A stretch of DNA of 64,000 nt from Thermosynechococcaceae cyanobacterium MS004 (GCA_022402525.1 JAKRSB010000150.1:1-64000), one strand, 5' to 3'; counted from the stretch's first letter, positions 1 to 10,349 are shown. Notes: generated from the sequence alone by a model not told the origin. A program made the numbers and translations.

Positions 1-1
1 C

Positions 2-1015
2 CGTTTGGTGGATGCCCATACCGTTGCCATCGGCGAGCAAACGGTCACGGCGGACAAGATTTTAATTGCCGTGGGCGGCAGGCCCGTCAAGCCGGACTTT
101 CCGGGGGCTGAGTATGCCATTACCTCTGACGATATTTTTAACCTCCCACAACAGCCCAAGCATTTGGTGGTGCTAGGGGGCGGCTACATTGGTGTGGAGT
201 TTGCCAGCATTCTGAAGGGCTTGGGCAGTCAAGTGACCCAAATTTTGCGCGGCACGCAGATTTTGCGCGGGTTTGATGACGACATCCGCACCGAAATTCA
301 GGCCGGGATGGAGCGCCACGGCATCCGGATTATTCCCAATCTGCGGCATCTGGCGATCGCCAAAACGGATTCCGGTCTAGAGGTGACGCTCAAAACCGTA
401 GAAGGCGAAGAAGACCTGATTTTGGCCGATGCGGTCAGCTTAGCCGCCATTGGTCGCAAGCCGCTCCTGGATAACTTGGGGCTAGAAAATACCAAGGTGG
501 AAGTGGCGAATGGGGCGATCGTTGCGAATCATCATAGCCAAACCGCCGAACCCAATATCTACGCCGTTGGGGACTGCACCGATCGCATTAACCTCACCCC
601 TGTGGCCATCAATGAAGGGCGTGCCTTCGCGGATACCCACTTTGGCCATCAGCCCCGTCAGATGACCTACGACAACATTGCCACCGCTGTCTTTTCTAAT
701 CCTGAAGCCGCCACGGTGGGGCTAACGGAAGAAGAAGCCCGCGCCCAGTACGGCGATGATGCCATTAAGGTCTACCGCAGTAAGTTCCGCCCCATGTACT
801 ACGTGCTGCCAGGGAAAGAAGAAAAAACCCTGATGAAGTTGGTGGTACACCAGGAAACGGATCGGGTTTTGGGAGCCCACATGGTTGGTGATCATGCAGC
901 TGAGATTATTCAGGGCGTGGCGATCGCTCTCAAGATGGGGGCTACCAAGGCTCAGTTTGACGCCACTGTCGGCATCCATCCCAGCTCTGCCGAAGAATTT
1001 GTCACCATGCGCTAG
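2..1015 (+). CDS. gor: Glutathione-disulfide reductase, 3' part
   Basis: The gene runs in from outside the window; only the C-terminal 337 residues are present. The enzyme reduces glutathione disulfide with NADPH and FAD in the cytosol. Visible are the NADPH-binding Rossmann loop VVLGGGYIGVEFA, the FAD-contact segment YAVGDCTDRINLTPVA, and the C-terminal dimerisation domain ending in HPSSAEEFVTMR, which holds the catalytic His of the disulfide oxidoreductase family. The N-terminal CxxxxC redox pair would lie upstream of base 1 and cannot be checked. The short spacing NLTPVAINEGRA is typical of glutathione reductase rather than dihydrolipoamide dehydrogenase. The gene faces the sulfotransferase gene tail to tail across a strong hairpin. 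Confidence 0.93.
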   Translation, partial: RLVDAHTVAIGEQTVTADKILIAVGGRPVKPDFPGAEYAITSDDIFNLPQQPKHLVVLGGGYIGVEFASILKGLGSQVTQILRGTQILRGFDDDIRTEIQAGMERHGIRIIPNLRHLAIAKTDSGLEVTLKTVEGEEDLILADAVSLAAIGRKPLLDNLGLENTKVEVANGAIVANHHSQTAEPNIYAVGDCTDRINLTPVAINEGRAFADTHFGHQPRQMTYDNIATAVFSNPEAATVGLTEEEARAQYGDDAIKVYRSKFRPMYYVLPGKEEKTLMKLVVHQETDRVLGAHMVGDHAAEIIQGVAIALKMGATKAQFDATVGIHPSSAEEFVTMR

Positions 1016-1044
1016 TTGGAGTACAGATACTGGTGAAATGCTTC

Positions 1045-1079
1045 AGCTTTTGGGCGGGTAAATAACCCGCCCAAAAGCT
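1045..1079. terminator. Perfect 15-bp stem hairpin between convergent genes
   Basis: Two perfect 15-base arms (1045-1059 and 1065-1079) enclose a 5-base loop. The stem is GC-rich in the middle with A/T at its base. It lies 30 bases after the gor stop and includes two bases of the sulfotransferase stop codon, so it probably ends transcription from both sides. There is no long T tract on either strand. Confidence 0.75.
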
Positions 1080-1866
1080 ACGGATCATAGTTAAAGAACC
1101 TGAGATCCGCTGCGATCGCTTCTGAAAACGCCTCTTTTTGAGCCTCAGACAAATTACTCTTCCACTCTCCACTTCTCCCAGAGCGCATAAAGATTACTTT
1201 ATACTTCTCGTCTTTTTGGACAAACTCTCGCTTCTTGCTTTCAAAAGACTGGCGTTCTATGACCGCTTGAATAAAATCCTGGTCGCGCGCGTGGTGAAGA
1301 AAGTCTAAAACTCTTCTGCACTGCTCCAGGGGATTAGACAGCATGTCTTCATATTTCACAAACAGAACTGAGTGGTTCAGGTAAGACTGATAATGCTTTT
1401 TCCAAGGGACTTGACACCAGCTGAGCTGAGTTGAACCCTGGAGAATTGCTGAGATCATTTGATCAACGCAATAAGATTTGGGATGGATAAATCTATAGAG
1501 AAATCTTTTATACACTGCCCTTCCGAAGGGAAGCCTTTCAATTTTTTGCTGTAGCTCCGTAAATCTACTAAATTCAAAAAAATGAGCGCCTGAGATTGCA
1601 ATGTCTCTGGGATCTCTAACGACATAAATAACTTTCTTCTCGCAATTACTCAAGTTAAGATCGAGTTCTTCATAGAGATGATGTGCTTTGAAGCACTGAA
1701 ATTCTGAAACGCGGTCTTGCCCTTCACAAGCAATTTCATAGCTCTCTGGCTCATTCCAGAAGCCAACAATAGGACAGCCAATAAGGTCTGCCGTTAGGCG
1801 AGTTAGCCAAGTATTTCCACTTTTCGGATACCCTGCAATGATAATTTTCTTAAGAGAATTTTCCAT
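1078..1866 (-). CDS. Sulfotransferase-family protein
   Basis: Predicted to transfer sulfuryl groups from PAPS to an unknown acceptor. The N-terminus has the PAPS 5'-phosphosulfate loop YPKSGNTWLTRL (about residues 13-24), and YVVRDPRDIAISG (about 80-92) carries the Arg and Ser of the 3'-phosphate site. The C-terminal RSGRSGEWKSNLS resembles the RxGxxGDWKxxL motif of cytosolic sulfotransferases. At 262 residues it is of usual length for the family. The gene and its upstream 380 bases are clearly richer in A/T than the neighbours, which suggests horizontal acquisition, although one HIP1 octamer is present. No glycan or lipid biosynthesis gene is adjacent, so the substrate is unknown. Confidence 0.8.
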   Translation of the reverse strand: MENSLKKIIIAGYPKSGNTWLTRLTADLIGCPIVGFWNEPESYEIACEGQDRVSEFQCFKAHHLYEELDLNLSNCEKKVIYVVRDPRDIAISGAHFFEFSRFTELQQKIERLPFGRAVYKRFLYRFIHPKSYCVDQMISAILQGSTQLSWCQVPWKKHYQSYLNHSVLFVKYEDMLSNPLEQCRRVLDFLHHARDQDFIQAVIERQSFESKKREFVQKDEKYKVIFMRSGRSGEWKSNLSEAQKEAFSEAIAADLRFFNYDP

Positions 1867-2252
1867 GGTCTAACAGACTAATCTGTTCAAGAATAGTGTT
1901 GACGATTAAAGACAAATTTGAATTTGAATTTGAATTTGGAAGTTTAGTATAAAGTGAGAAATAAATATAGATTTAAAAAAAATAAATTTACCCTAGACTG
2001 AAATCGAAAAAACTTCAGTCTTTGGTTTTGAAGATCGAGCGCTAGCTGTGCACTTTGCGCTTAACGAAAGAAAGATATCAATAGGACTCTAAGTATTGCC
2101 TTGAGCATCAATTTGAACATCAATTTGAGCATCCTAGCCGTTAAGCTAGAATGCTCTACAAAACTTTAAGAGCGATATTTCAGATTAGAGACCTTACTTG
2201 ATAGTGTGCCCTATGCCTTTCTCGATCTGCTGATCTTCTGGACAACAGAAGT
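1867..2252. other. Gene-free AT-rich stretch
   Basis: No supported gene. It contains four tandem copies of TTTGAA (about 1916-1939) and a loose duplication around ATCAATTTGA (2106-2131). A short inverted repeat CTTCTG/CAGAAG sits at 2235-2251 just downstream of rpiA, but without a convincing T tract. Confidence 0.5.
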
Positions 2253-2957
2253 CTATAGTTCACGAATTGTTGGCTGGCCATCATGAATTTCGCCTACGAG
2301 AATGATGTCCGCTAAGTCAACAAAAATACCGTTTTCTAGCACCCCAGGAATGTTGTTCAGCACCTTTTCTAGCTCTGCTGGGTTGGTGATATTTGAAAAC
2401 GTTACATCCAGCACCATATTTCCCTGATCCGTAATTACGGGGCCGTCTTTTTTGATGCCCATGCGGAGTTCTGGCTGTCCGCCCATTTTTTCTAGGGTTC
2501 GGGTGACGGGGGTAACGGCCATCGGCAGCACTTCCACGGGTACAGGGAACGTTGAGCCAAGCTGACTCACGAGTTTGGACTGATCCACCACCACAATAAA
2601 GAGTTCGGCAAGGCCATCGACGACTTTTTCGCGGGTGTGGGCAGCACCGCCCCCTTTGATGAGCTGCTTTTGCGGATCGACTTCATCCGCCCCGTCGATC
2701 GCAATATCAATGTGGTCAATTTCATCGAGGGTCGTGAGCGGGATGCCGTACTGCTTTGCTAAAACAGAGGCTTGAAATGATGTGGGAATTCCTTTGATAT
2801 TGGTCAGTTCGCCGGACTTAATGCGATCGCCCAAAAACTGAATGGCAAAGGCCGTAGTGGAACCCGTCCCCAGGCCCACAATAGACCCGGACTGTACTCG
2901 ATCAGCCGCCGCTTTCCCGACCTGCTGCTTCATCAACTTAACGGCATCTGCACTCAT
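2253..2957 (-). CDS. rpiA: Ribose-5-phosphate isomerase A
   Basis: Interconverts ribose 5-phosphate and ribulose 5-phosphate in the pentose phosphate and Calvin cycles, in the cytosol. Diagnostic motifs are [17 protein letters not shown] near residue 33 (phosphate loop), [18 protein letters not shown] near 90 (catalytic Asp and Lys) and TREKVV. The length of about 234 residues is normal. I place the start at the ATG at 2957, preceded by GGAAG, rather than the TTG four codons upstream. The gene stands alone between two non-coding stretches. In a cyanobacterium it works in the same cycle as the Rubisco operon at 19 kb. Confidence 0.96.
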   Translation of the reverse strand: MSADAVKLMKQQVGKAAADRVQSGSIVGLGTGSTTAFAIQFLGDRIKSGELTNIKGIPTSFQASVLAKQYGIPLTTLDEIDHIDIAIDGADEVDPQKQLIKGGGAAHTREKVVDGLAELFIVVVDQSKLVSQLGSTFPVPVEVLPMAVTPVTRTLEKMGGQPELRMGIKKDGPVITDQGNMVLDVTFSNITNPAELEKVLNNIPGVLENGIFVDLADIILVGEIHDGQPTIREL

Positions 2958-2969
2958 GTCAACTTCCAA

Positions 2970-3388
2970 TCCCTTATTTCAATGATCCGGAGGCTTAGTT
3001 TCTGGGCTTAGTTTTTGGGCTTATGTTTCTGGGCTTAGTGTTTTCTGGTCTTAGTTTATAGCGTTAAGTGTCCAGCAGCAGAGAATCCGCTCAAGCCTCT
3101 GCATGGTTTGGTGTCCTGAACGACTCAAAGGAGCTACTCTAAGGGAGCGGTTCAAGGGAGTGGCTCAGCATCAATGGGGTGTCATAATTGGAATGTCGCA
3201 GCGGTATGATAAGTCCAGACTAAACCCCTGACGCTTTACCTTTGGTGTGGCCAGGGCATTGAGCCTCTCTGGTCTTGTGTGGCGACAGGCACGGGCGATT
3301 GCTCAAGTCTGTACCGATCTAGGTTGGCGCATCTCCTCATCTCAAAAGCGCTGCTTTTTCCCATAACCGACGACTCTTCAACCGAACC
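2970..3388. other. Gene-free stretch with tandem repeats
   Basis: No gene supported. At 2993-3056 there are about four imperfect copies of a 14-16 base unit around GGGCTTAGTTTCT. The remainder should hold the rpiA promoter (leftward) and the promoter of the KaiB-domain gene (rightward), but I see no clear -10/-35 pair. Confidence 0.5.
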
Positions 3389-4120
3389 TTGGCCGCTTCC
3401 GATCTGCCCCTCACCTACAAAGGACTTGCCCTCTTTACGCCGGGGGGAGATTTAATTTACTGCGTAGATCCGACCAAGCAAACCCATTGGCATGTAGAGC
3501 TTTGTGCCGCGCTTCAGCAAATTTTAGACTTACCTGAAGTTCCGCTCTTTTTGAGTGATAGCTATACGGCAACTGTGGATCGGTGGATTGACCCAGACAC
3601 TCAGATTGTCCATCTGGCGGCGGCGGTCAAGCCAAGAGTATGGCAGTATCGCCCCTTGCTTCAGGCTATTTTTGAAACTCCTCTGGCGCTTTGGCAGCTA
3701 GACGCTGAACCCTATGTGCCCTGGGATGACGGCATGATTGCCCACTATCGATCGCAGTTTCCCCAACTCTGGAAGCGTCACAATCTGGTCTTGCGCCTAG
3801 ATCATCTCTCGTCGTTTCAGTATGCGGAGACGCCGGACGCGCCCAAAACCCTATCTGGCTACGTGCTGCGGCTGTTTGTCAATGGCCGCAGCAGCGCCAC
3901 TGTTCAGGCTTTAGAGAGTTTGCACCGCTTTCTAGCGCAAACCCTTGATAGCCCCTATACCCTCAGAATTGTGGATGTGCAGCAGCATCCAGAGCTGGCT
4001 GAAAAAGACCAAATTACCGCAACGCCAACGCTGATTAAAGCTTGGCCACCGCCGGTGCGGCGGCTCATTGGCACCCTGGATCAGCCAGATAGAATTTTAA
4101 GGCTGCTTGACTTGGCTTAA
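3389..4120 (+). CDS. KaiB-domain protein with an extra N-terminal domain
   Basis: Residues about 155-240 (from YVLRLFVNGRSSATVQALESL through TATPTLIKAWPPPVRRLIG) match the thioredoxin-like KaiB fold also found at the N-terminus of the clock kinase SasA. Residues 1-150 form a separate domain that I do not recognise, with the conserved-looking segments ALFTPGGDLIYCVDP and WQYRPLLQAIF. True KaiB is about 100 residues, so this is a larger relative of unknown role; a link to the clock is inference only. The start is uncertain: a TTG at 3389 is used here and no ATG lies nearby upstream in frame. The stop codon TAA shares its last base with an adjacent MITE copy. Confidence 0.75.
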   Translation: MAASDLPLTYKGLALFTPGGDLIYCVDPTKQTHWHVELCAALQQILDLPEVPLFLSDSYTATVDRWIDPDTQIVHLAAAVKPRVWQYRPLLQAIFETPLALWQLDAEPYVPWDDGMIAHYRSQFPQLWKRHNLVLRLDHLSSFQYAETPDAPKTLSGYVLRLFVNGRSSATVQALESLHRFLAQTLDSPYTLRIVDVQQHPELAEKDQITATPTLIKAWPPPVRRLIGTLDQPDRILRLLDLA

Positions 4121-4275
4121 CGGGAGTTCGATGATGCACTTGAAGCCCCTCACCCCAAACCCCTCTCCCAAAGGCGAGGGGCTTAAGAATCTTGATTTTT
4201 AATTGCCTCTCCTTCTCCCTAGGAAGATGGGAGGATGGGAGGATGAGGGGCGGTTGTTTTTGGTCGAACTTGCGT
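4120..4275 (-). mobile_element. MITE copy 1 (non-autonomous, about 156 bp)
   Basis: Same element as at 17084 and 41441, in the opposite orientation. The ends are imperfect inverted repeats (ACGGGAGTTCGA at the left; the right end is the complement of ACGCAAGTTCGA). The interior has the family's pyrimidine/purine-rich blocks around CCCCTCACCCCAAACCCC and GGGAGGATGAGGGG. No target duplication is visible. Its ends and interior are more diverged than the other full copies, suggesting an older insertion. It begins in the stop codon of the KaiB-domain gene. Confidence 0.8.
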
Positions 4276-4605
4276 CAAGTATATTGTGGATCTGAGGCAC
4301 CCTCGGAATTTGAATCATCCCAAATCGGTAGATCGAACGCCTCAATCCAGCCTTAGCGTTAGGTTTGAGCGGTCTTGATCAGGGTGTTGCACTTCATTTG
4401 TGAATCGGCAATCCTTAATTGAGTTCATGCTCTATGGCTCACTGCCTATTCAGCCGGCTAACTTCTCCTAGCTTTTTTGAATTTGGAATTGCTGGCTTTT
4501 CTCGGCCTCTTTGCAAAGGCAGAAATCATCGCTAGATCTCTGGCCCACTTAAGCTAGATTGATGCTAATGTGCCTCTGGGCGGACAGATCTAGGGAGCGA
4601 TCGCC
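4276..4605. other. Gene-free stretch
   Basis: About 330 bases between MITE copy 1 and ycf20 with no supported gene. It presumably contains the ycf20 promoter. I see no convincing motif apart from a HIP1-like GCGATCGCC just before the ycf20 start. Confidence 0.4.
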
Positions 4606-4938
4606 ATGCAAAATACCCGACTCAACGGAATCGTCAATGTCTTGGCCCTCAGGCTGCAACGACAGCTCATCAATCCTTGGCGGCGGCTCGCAACCCTGGC
4701 GATCGCCTTATTTCTGGGAATTTATCTCGGGGTTGCGCTCTCCGCAGTCTCAGGTCAAAGATCCGAATCGGACATTGGCGTGGCAGCACTCATCGTCGCG
4801 TTTGTTGAGGTCTTGAGCTGGCTCTTTTACAGCGATCGCTGGAAGCTTCGCAAAACCCTTTGGGGCGAAGCTTTCAATACCCTAAAGCTAGGGATTACCT
4901 ATGGGCTATTTCTGCTGGCTTTTATGTTGGGCAGCTAG
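4606..4938 (+). CDS. ycf20: Ycf20 family (DUF565) membrane protein
   Basis: A 110-residue protein with the conserved Ycf20 features: TRLNGIVNVLALRLQ at the N-terminus, INPWRRLATLAIALFLGIYL (first hydrophobic segment), ALSAVSGQ, and a C-terminal LKLGITYGLFLLAFMLGS. It has two or three membrane segments and should sit in the thylakoid or plasma membrane. The family is conserved in cyanobacteria and plastids; in a green alga a Ycf20-like protein is linked to photoprotective quenching, but the bacterial role is not settled. It is followed after 52 bases by the phosphohexomutase gene in the same direction, so the two may be co-transcribed. Confidence 0.88.
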   Translation: MQNTRLNGIVNVLALRLQRQLINPWRRLATLAIALFLGIYLGVALSAVSGQRSESDIGVAALIVAFVEVLSWLFYSDRWKLRKTLWGEAFNTLKLGITYGLFLLAFMLGS

Positions 4939-4990
4939 GGATTGTGTTGCCCTATCCAGTTTTATTCCGCTACGCGAAAGGTAAAGGACG

Positions 4991-6571
4991 ATGAATCAGC
5001 CCTTTAACTGGCAAAAGCTTCAAAATGGATCGGATATTCGAGGCGTGGCGCTGGAAGGCGTGCCAGGAGAATTGGTAAATCTAACGCCTGAAGTTGTCAG
5101 GGTTATAAGTCAGTCTTTTGTCATCTGGCTTGCCCAGCGGCAAAATCAGTCCCCTACGGCCCTTACAATCTCCGTGGGGCGTGATAGCCGCCTCGCTGGC
5201 CCCGCTTTAACCCAAGCTACCCTGCAGGGTATCGCGGCCTTGGGCAGTCGCGTCTATGATTTTGCGATGGCCTCCACCCCGGCCATGTTCATGAGCACCA
5301 TTACGCCAGGATTAAACTGTGATGGCGCAATTATGCTGACGGCCAGCCACCTTCCCTTTAACCGCAATGGCTTAAAGTTTTTCACCCCCCAGGGGGGACT
5401 CCAAAAGCAGGATATCTCCGAAATCTTGGCGATCGCTGCTGATGAGCAAAACAACCTTCGGAACACGCTTCAAGCATCCGCCCCCCAAGACAAACACGGC
5501 GACATCATTGCTGGTGACATCATTGCCTATGACTTCATTGCAGAGTACGCGGGGCAGCTCGTCCAGACAATTCGGCAAGGGGTCAATCACCCTCAACACT
5601 ACGATCAGCCGCTCCAGGGTCTAAAAATTATTGTAGATGCTGGCAATGGTGCTGGCGGGTTCTATGCAGCGCAGGTACTTCAGCCTCTGGGGGCTGACAC
5701 GACGGGCAGCCAGTTTTTAGAGCCGGACGGAACCTTCCCGAACCATGTCCCAAATCCAGAGGATGAGGCGGCCATGCAGTCCATTTGTCAGGCCGTGATT
5801 GACCATCAGGCTGACTTTGGCATCATTTTTGATACAGATGTAGACCGCAGCGCTGCCGTAGACCACACTGGCAAAGAACTTAACCGAAATCGGCTGATTG
5901 CACTCATTTCTGCCATTATCTTGCGAGAGCATCCCGGCACTACTATTGTGACGGACTCCATTACCTCAGAGGGTCTGACACAGTTCATTGAGCAAGATTT
6001 GCACGGCATCCACCATCGGTTTAAGCGCGGCTACAAAAATGTAATTGATGAAGCCCTGCGTCTCAATGAATCTGGCCAAGAATCCTGGCTGGCGATCGAA
6101 ACCTCCGGTCATGCAGCCCTCAAGGAAAATTATTTTCTGGATGATGGTGCTTACTTAGTCAGCAAGCTGCTCATTGAGCTAGCAAAGTCAAAGCTGGCTC
6201 ACCAGTCGCTGCCGGATCTCATTGCAACCCTCAAAGAGCCTACTGAAAGCGTAGAATATCGACTCAAAATTAAGACAGAAGATTTCAAGCAGTATGGCGA
6301 TCGCGTTCTAGAAGCGCTTCAAGGCTTTGTCCGGAATCAGCCAAACTGGGCCATTGTGCCCCACACCTACGAAGGACTTCGGGTTTCCTGCCCCGATCCA
6401 TCTGAAGGCGGGTGGTTTTTGCTGCGGCTCTCCCTCCATGACCCGGTTATGCCCTTAAATATCGAGTCTAACCATCAAGGCGGTACGGCTATCATTTCAG
6501 CGCGTCTGCTAGAGTTCTTTTCAACCATGGACGGCTTAGAATTGCCGCAGGCTTTACAACATTCTTGCTAA
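4991..6571 (+). CDS. Phosphoglucomutase/phosphomannomutase family protein
   Basis: Alpha-D-phosphohexomutase that moves phosphate between C1 and C6 of a hexose. The catalytic serine loop is LTASHLPFNRNGLKFF (about residues 116-131), the Mg loop is FDTDVDRSAAVD (about 280-291), and the sugar-binding loop is IETSGHAALKENYFLDDGA (about 368-386). The C-terminal phosphate-binding region reads GWFLLRLSLHDPVMPLNIES instead of the usual RxSGTEP, as in the plant and cyanobacterial PGM/PMM subgroup. At 526 residues it is slightly longer than GlmM, which is encoded separately at 61362. The hexose specificity cannot be told from sequence. Confidence 0.9.
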   Translation: MNQPFNWQKLQNGSDIRGVALEGVPGELVNLTPEVVRVISQSFVIWLAQRQNQSPTALTISVGRDSRLAGPALTQATLQGIAALGSRVYDFAMASTPAMFMSTITPGLNCDGAIMLTASHLPFNRNGLKFFTPQGGLQKQDISEILAIAADEQNNLRNTLQASAPQDKHGDIIAGDIIAYDFIAEYAGQLVQTIRQGVNHPQHYDQPLQGLKIIVDAGNGAGGFYAAQVLQPLGADTTGSQFLEPDGTFPNHVPNPEDEAAMQSICQAVIDHQADFGIIFDTDVDRSAAVDHTGKELNRNRLIALISAIILREHPGTTIVTDSITSEGLTQFIEQDLHGIHHRFKRGYKNVIDEALRLNESGQESWLAIETSGHAALKENYFLDDGAYLVSKLLIELAKSKLAHQSLPDLIATLKEPTESVEYRLKIKTEDFKQYGDRVLEALQGFVRNQPNWAIVPHTYEGLRVSCPDPSEGGWFLLRLSLHDPVMPLNIESNHQGGTAIISARLLEFFSTMDGLELPQALQHSC

Positions 6572-6696
6572 ACAATCTTCTGAAGTGCTCCTGGAGCCGC
6601 GCTCACTTTTGATGCCTTCAGCCTTTTATGATTGCCTATCCTTCCCAAACACTGATTGATCCTGTGATGAAGCTGGGAATATTTCTGCAAATTCCT

Positions 6697-6774
6697 TCAA
6701 AGAGGAACATGACCATCTTCCATACGAATGATTGGGTCGGCAATCTCTAAAATACGGCTATCGTGGGTCACCAT
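6697..6774 (-). pseudogene. Relic of a DevA-type ABC transporter ATPase, C-terminal end
   Basis: Reading leftward, 25 codons end in TGA and encode a fragment beginning MVTHDSRILEIADPI and continuing IRMEDGHVPL. This matches the H-loop (VTHD) and the following strand-helix of DevA-like ABC exporter ATPases, which often end shortly after an EDG motif. The rest of the ATPase (Walker A, signature, Walker B) is missing and the neighbouring sequence has no long frame, so this is a remnant. It lies between the phosphohexomutase gene and atpD. Confidence 0.65.
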
Positions 6775-8645
<1,871 letters not shown>

Positions 8646-8655
8646 GAGATAACCC

Positions 8656-9072
8656 ATGACACTCACCGTTCGGGTTATAGCCCCTGATAAGACCGTTTGG
8701 GATGCCCCTGCTGAGGAGGTCATTCTACCCAGCACCACGGGCCAGCTTGGAATTTTATCTGGTCATGCGCCGTTGCTCACAGCATTGGATGCCGGGGTAA
8801 TGCGGGTCAGAGAAGGCAAAGGCTGGCAGGCGATCGCCCTTCAGGGCGGGTTTGCTGAAGTGGATCAAAACGAAGTGACGATTCTGGTTAATGGCGCTGA
8901 ACGCGGCGACACCATTGACAAGGAAGAGGCTCGCGCGACTTTTGCAGAAGCCCAGGCTCGGTTAGCTAAAGCTGAGCAGAGCGACGATAAGCAAGAGCGC
9001 TATCAGGCCACTCAGGCCTTCAAGCGATCGCGGGCGCGTCTCCAAGCCGCTGGTGAAATCGTTCAGATCTAA
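8656..9072 (+). CDS. atpC: ATP synthase F1 subunit epsilon
   Basis: The 138-residue central-stalk subunit that couples rotation to catalysis and can inhibit ATP hydrolysis. The N-terminal beta-sandwich is clear ([38 protein letters not shown]), followed by the two-helix C-terminal domain rich in Glu, Ala and Lys ([19 protein letters not shown]). The gene sits 10 bases after atpD, clearly in one transcript. A perfect 16-base tandem duplication and then a good terminator follow it. Confidence 0.98.
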   Translation: MTLTVRVIAPDKTVWDAPAEEVILPSTTGQLGILSGHAPLLTALDAGVMRVREGKGWQAIALQGGFAEVDQNEVTILVNGAERGDTIDKEEARATFAEAQARLAKAEQSDDKQERYQATQAFKRSRARLQAAGEIVQI

Positions 9073-9075
9073 GGT

Positions 9076-9107
9076 TTCGTCGCCTAATCTCTTCGTCGCC
9101 TAATCTC
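9076..9107. repeat. Perfect 2 x 16 bp tandem duplication after atpC
   Basis: Two identical copies of TTCGTCGCCTAATCTC lie head to tail, beginning 4 bases after the atpC stop codon and ending just before the terminator stem. The absence of mismatches suggests a recent event. Confidence 0.9.
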
Positions 9108-9111
9108 TAAA

Positions 9112-9145
9112 AATGCCTCTGCTGGTTTCAGCGGAGGCATTTTTT
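9112..9145. terminator. Terminator of atpD-atpC (and queA)
   Basis: A 13-base stem (AATGCCTCTGCTG with its complement, one G-T pair) closes a loop of 4 bases and is followed by a run of T. The T run contributes to the TAA stop of the convergent queA gene, and A residues precede the stem, so it can act in both directions. Confidence 0.85.
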
Positions 9146-10349
9146 ATGGCGATGCATGAACAGTCGCCTCTGGCAAAATCAGCATGGCGTCCCCAAAGGA
9201 ATAGAATCGATACTCTTGGGCGATCGCCTCTGCGTAAAGCTGCATCAACCGCGATCGCCCGACCAAGGCACTCACCAGCATCAGTAAGCTAGAGCGCGGC
9301 AGATGGAAATTGGTAATGAGTCCATCCACCACCTTCCATTGATAGCCGGGATAGATAAAAAGATTCACCTTGCCAGCATAGGGCTGGAGTGTTTCGATCT
9401 GGAGCGCTTCGAGCTGGGTTGCTAGACCCTCCATCGATCGCACGGCGGTTGTTCCCACTGCAATTACGCGCCCGCCCCGCGCCTTAGTCTCTTGAATCTT
9501 CTGAATGGCTTCCGCCGAAACCTCTATCCACTCTGGGTGCATGGGGTGATCCGTAATCCGCTCTGCTTCTACAGGGCGAAAGGTGCCAATACCCACATGC
9601 AGCGTCACGTAGGCTTGCTCAACCCCGCGATCTTGAAGGGTCTGCAATAGCTCTGGGGTAAAGTGTAGCCCCGCTGTGGGAGCAGCCACGGCACCGGGCG
9701 CTGTCGCAAAGACCGTTTGGTATTGCTCCGGTTCTGTATGCCCAGACTCAATGTAGGGAGGCAGGGGCATTTCACCAAGAGCCGCCAGAACTTCCTCAAA
9801 AGACTGCTCTGCTCCTAGCTCAAACTGAATCAATCGACCCCGCGTTTCTTCATCCGTGGCGACAACCGTTGCGCGCAGGTGCGGTTGACCGGATTCTCCC
9901 CCAAATTCGATTTTGGCTCCTGGCTTGAGCCGCCGACCTGGCTTAACCAGCGCCAGCCAGAGGCGATCGCCTCTGGGCTCTAGTAAAAAGACTTCAATGG
10001 CGATCTCCGGGAACTCAGCGCCCAAAGGGTTAACCTTACGCCCCAAGAGCCGCGCCGGAATCACCCGCGTATTGTTAAGCACCAGCAGGTCTCCTGGCCG
10101 AAGGTGCTGCGTAATGTCTCGAAACCGACCATGCTGAACCCCACCAGCCTCCACCACCAGCAATCGCGAAGCATCTCTGGGAACGGCCGGAGATTGGGCA
10201 ATAAGATGCTCCGGCAAATGGTAGTCGTAGGCAGATAAGGCCGTATCAGGCGGCTCCATACTAGACGGCTCTATACCAGACGGCGCTGTACTAAACGGCG
10301 CTGTACTAGACGGCTGGACGCTGCTTTCTGGCCGAGGAGAGCTGAGCAT
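9144..10349 (-). CDS. queA: tRNA preQ1 ribosyltransferase-isomerase QueA
   Basis: Transfers and isomerises the ribosyl part of S-adenosylmethionine onto preQ1 in tRNA to form epoxyqueuosine. Conserved segments include YDYHLPEHLIAQSPAVPRDASRLLV, LVLNNTRVIPARLLG, APTAGLHFTPELL, VTLHVGIGTFRPV and NLFIYPGYQWKVVDGLITNFHLPRS (each seen in part). At 401 residues it has about 40 extra N-terminal residues: four degenerate 5-residue repeats of the type S-x-x-x-P, encoded by a 15-base tandem repeat at 10251-10310. The family normally starts at about LSAYDYHLPE, so either the tail is a real low-complexity extension or translation starts later; no better internal start codon is visible. Confidence 0.95.
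   Translation of the reverse strand: MLSSPRPESSVQPSSTAPFSTAPSGIEPSSMEPPDTALSAYDYHLPEHLIAQSPAVPRDASRLLVVEAGGVQHGRFRDITQHLRPGDLLVLNNTRVIPARLLGRKVNPLGAEFPEIAIEVFLLEPRGDRLWLALVKPGRRLKPGAKIEFGGESGQPHLRATVVATDEETRGRLIQFELGAEQSFEEVLAALGEMPLPPYIESGHTEPEQYQTVFATAPGAVAAPTAGLHFTPELLQTLQDRGVEQAYVTLHVGIGTFRPVEAERITDHPMHPEWIEVSAEAIQKIQETKARGGRVIAVGTTAVRSMEGLATQLEALQIETLQPYAGKVNLFIYPGYQWKVVDGLITNFHLPRSSLLMLVSALVGRSRLMQLYAEAIAQEYRFYSFGDAMLILPEATVHASP
10251..10310. repeat. 4 x 15 bp tandem repeat in the 5' end of queA
   Basis: Four head-to-tail units close to CGGCTCCATACTAGA with a few substitutions each, partly followed by a fifth. The period of 15 keeps the frame and yields a 5-residue repeat in the predicted QueA N-terminus. 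Confidence 0.85.
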
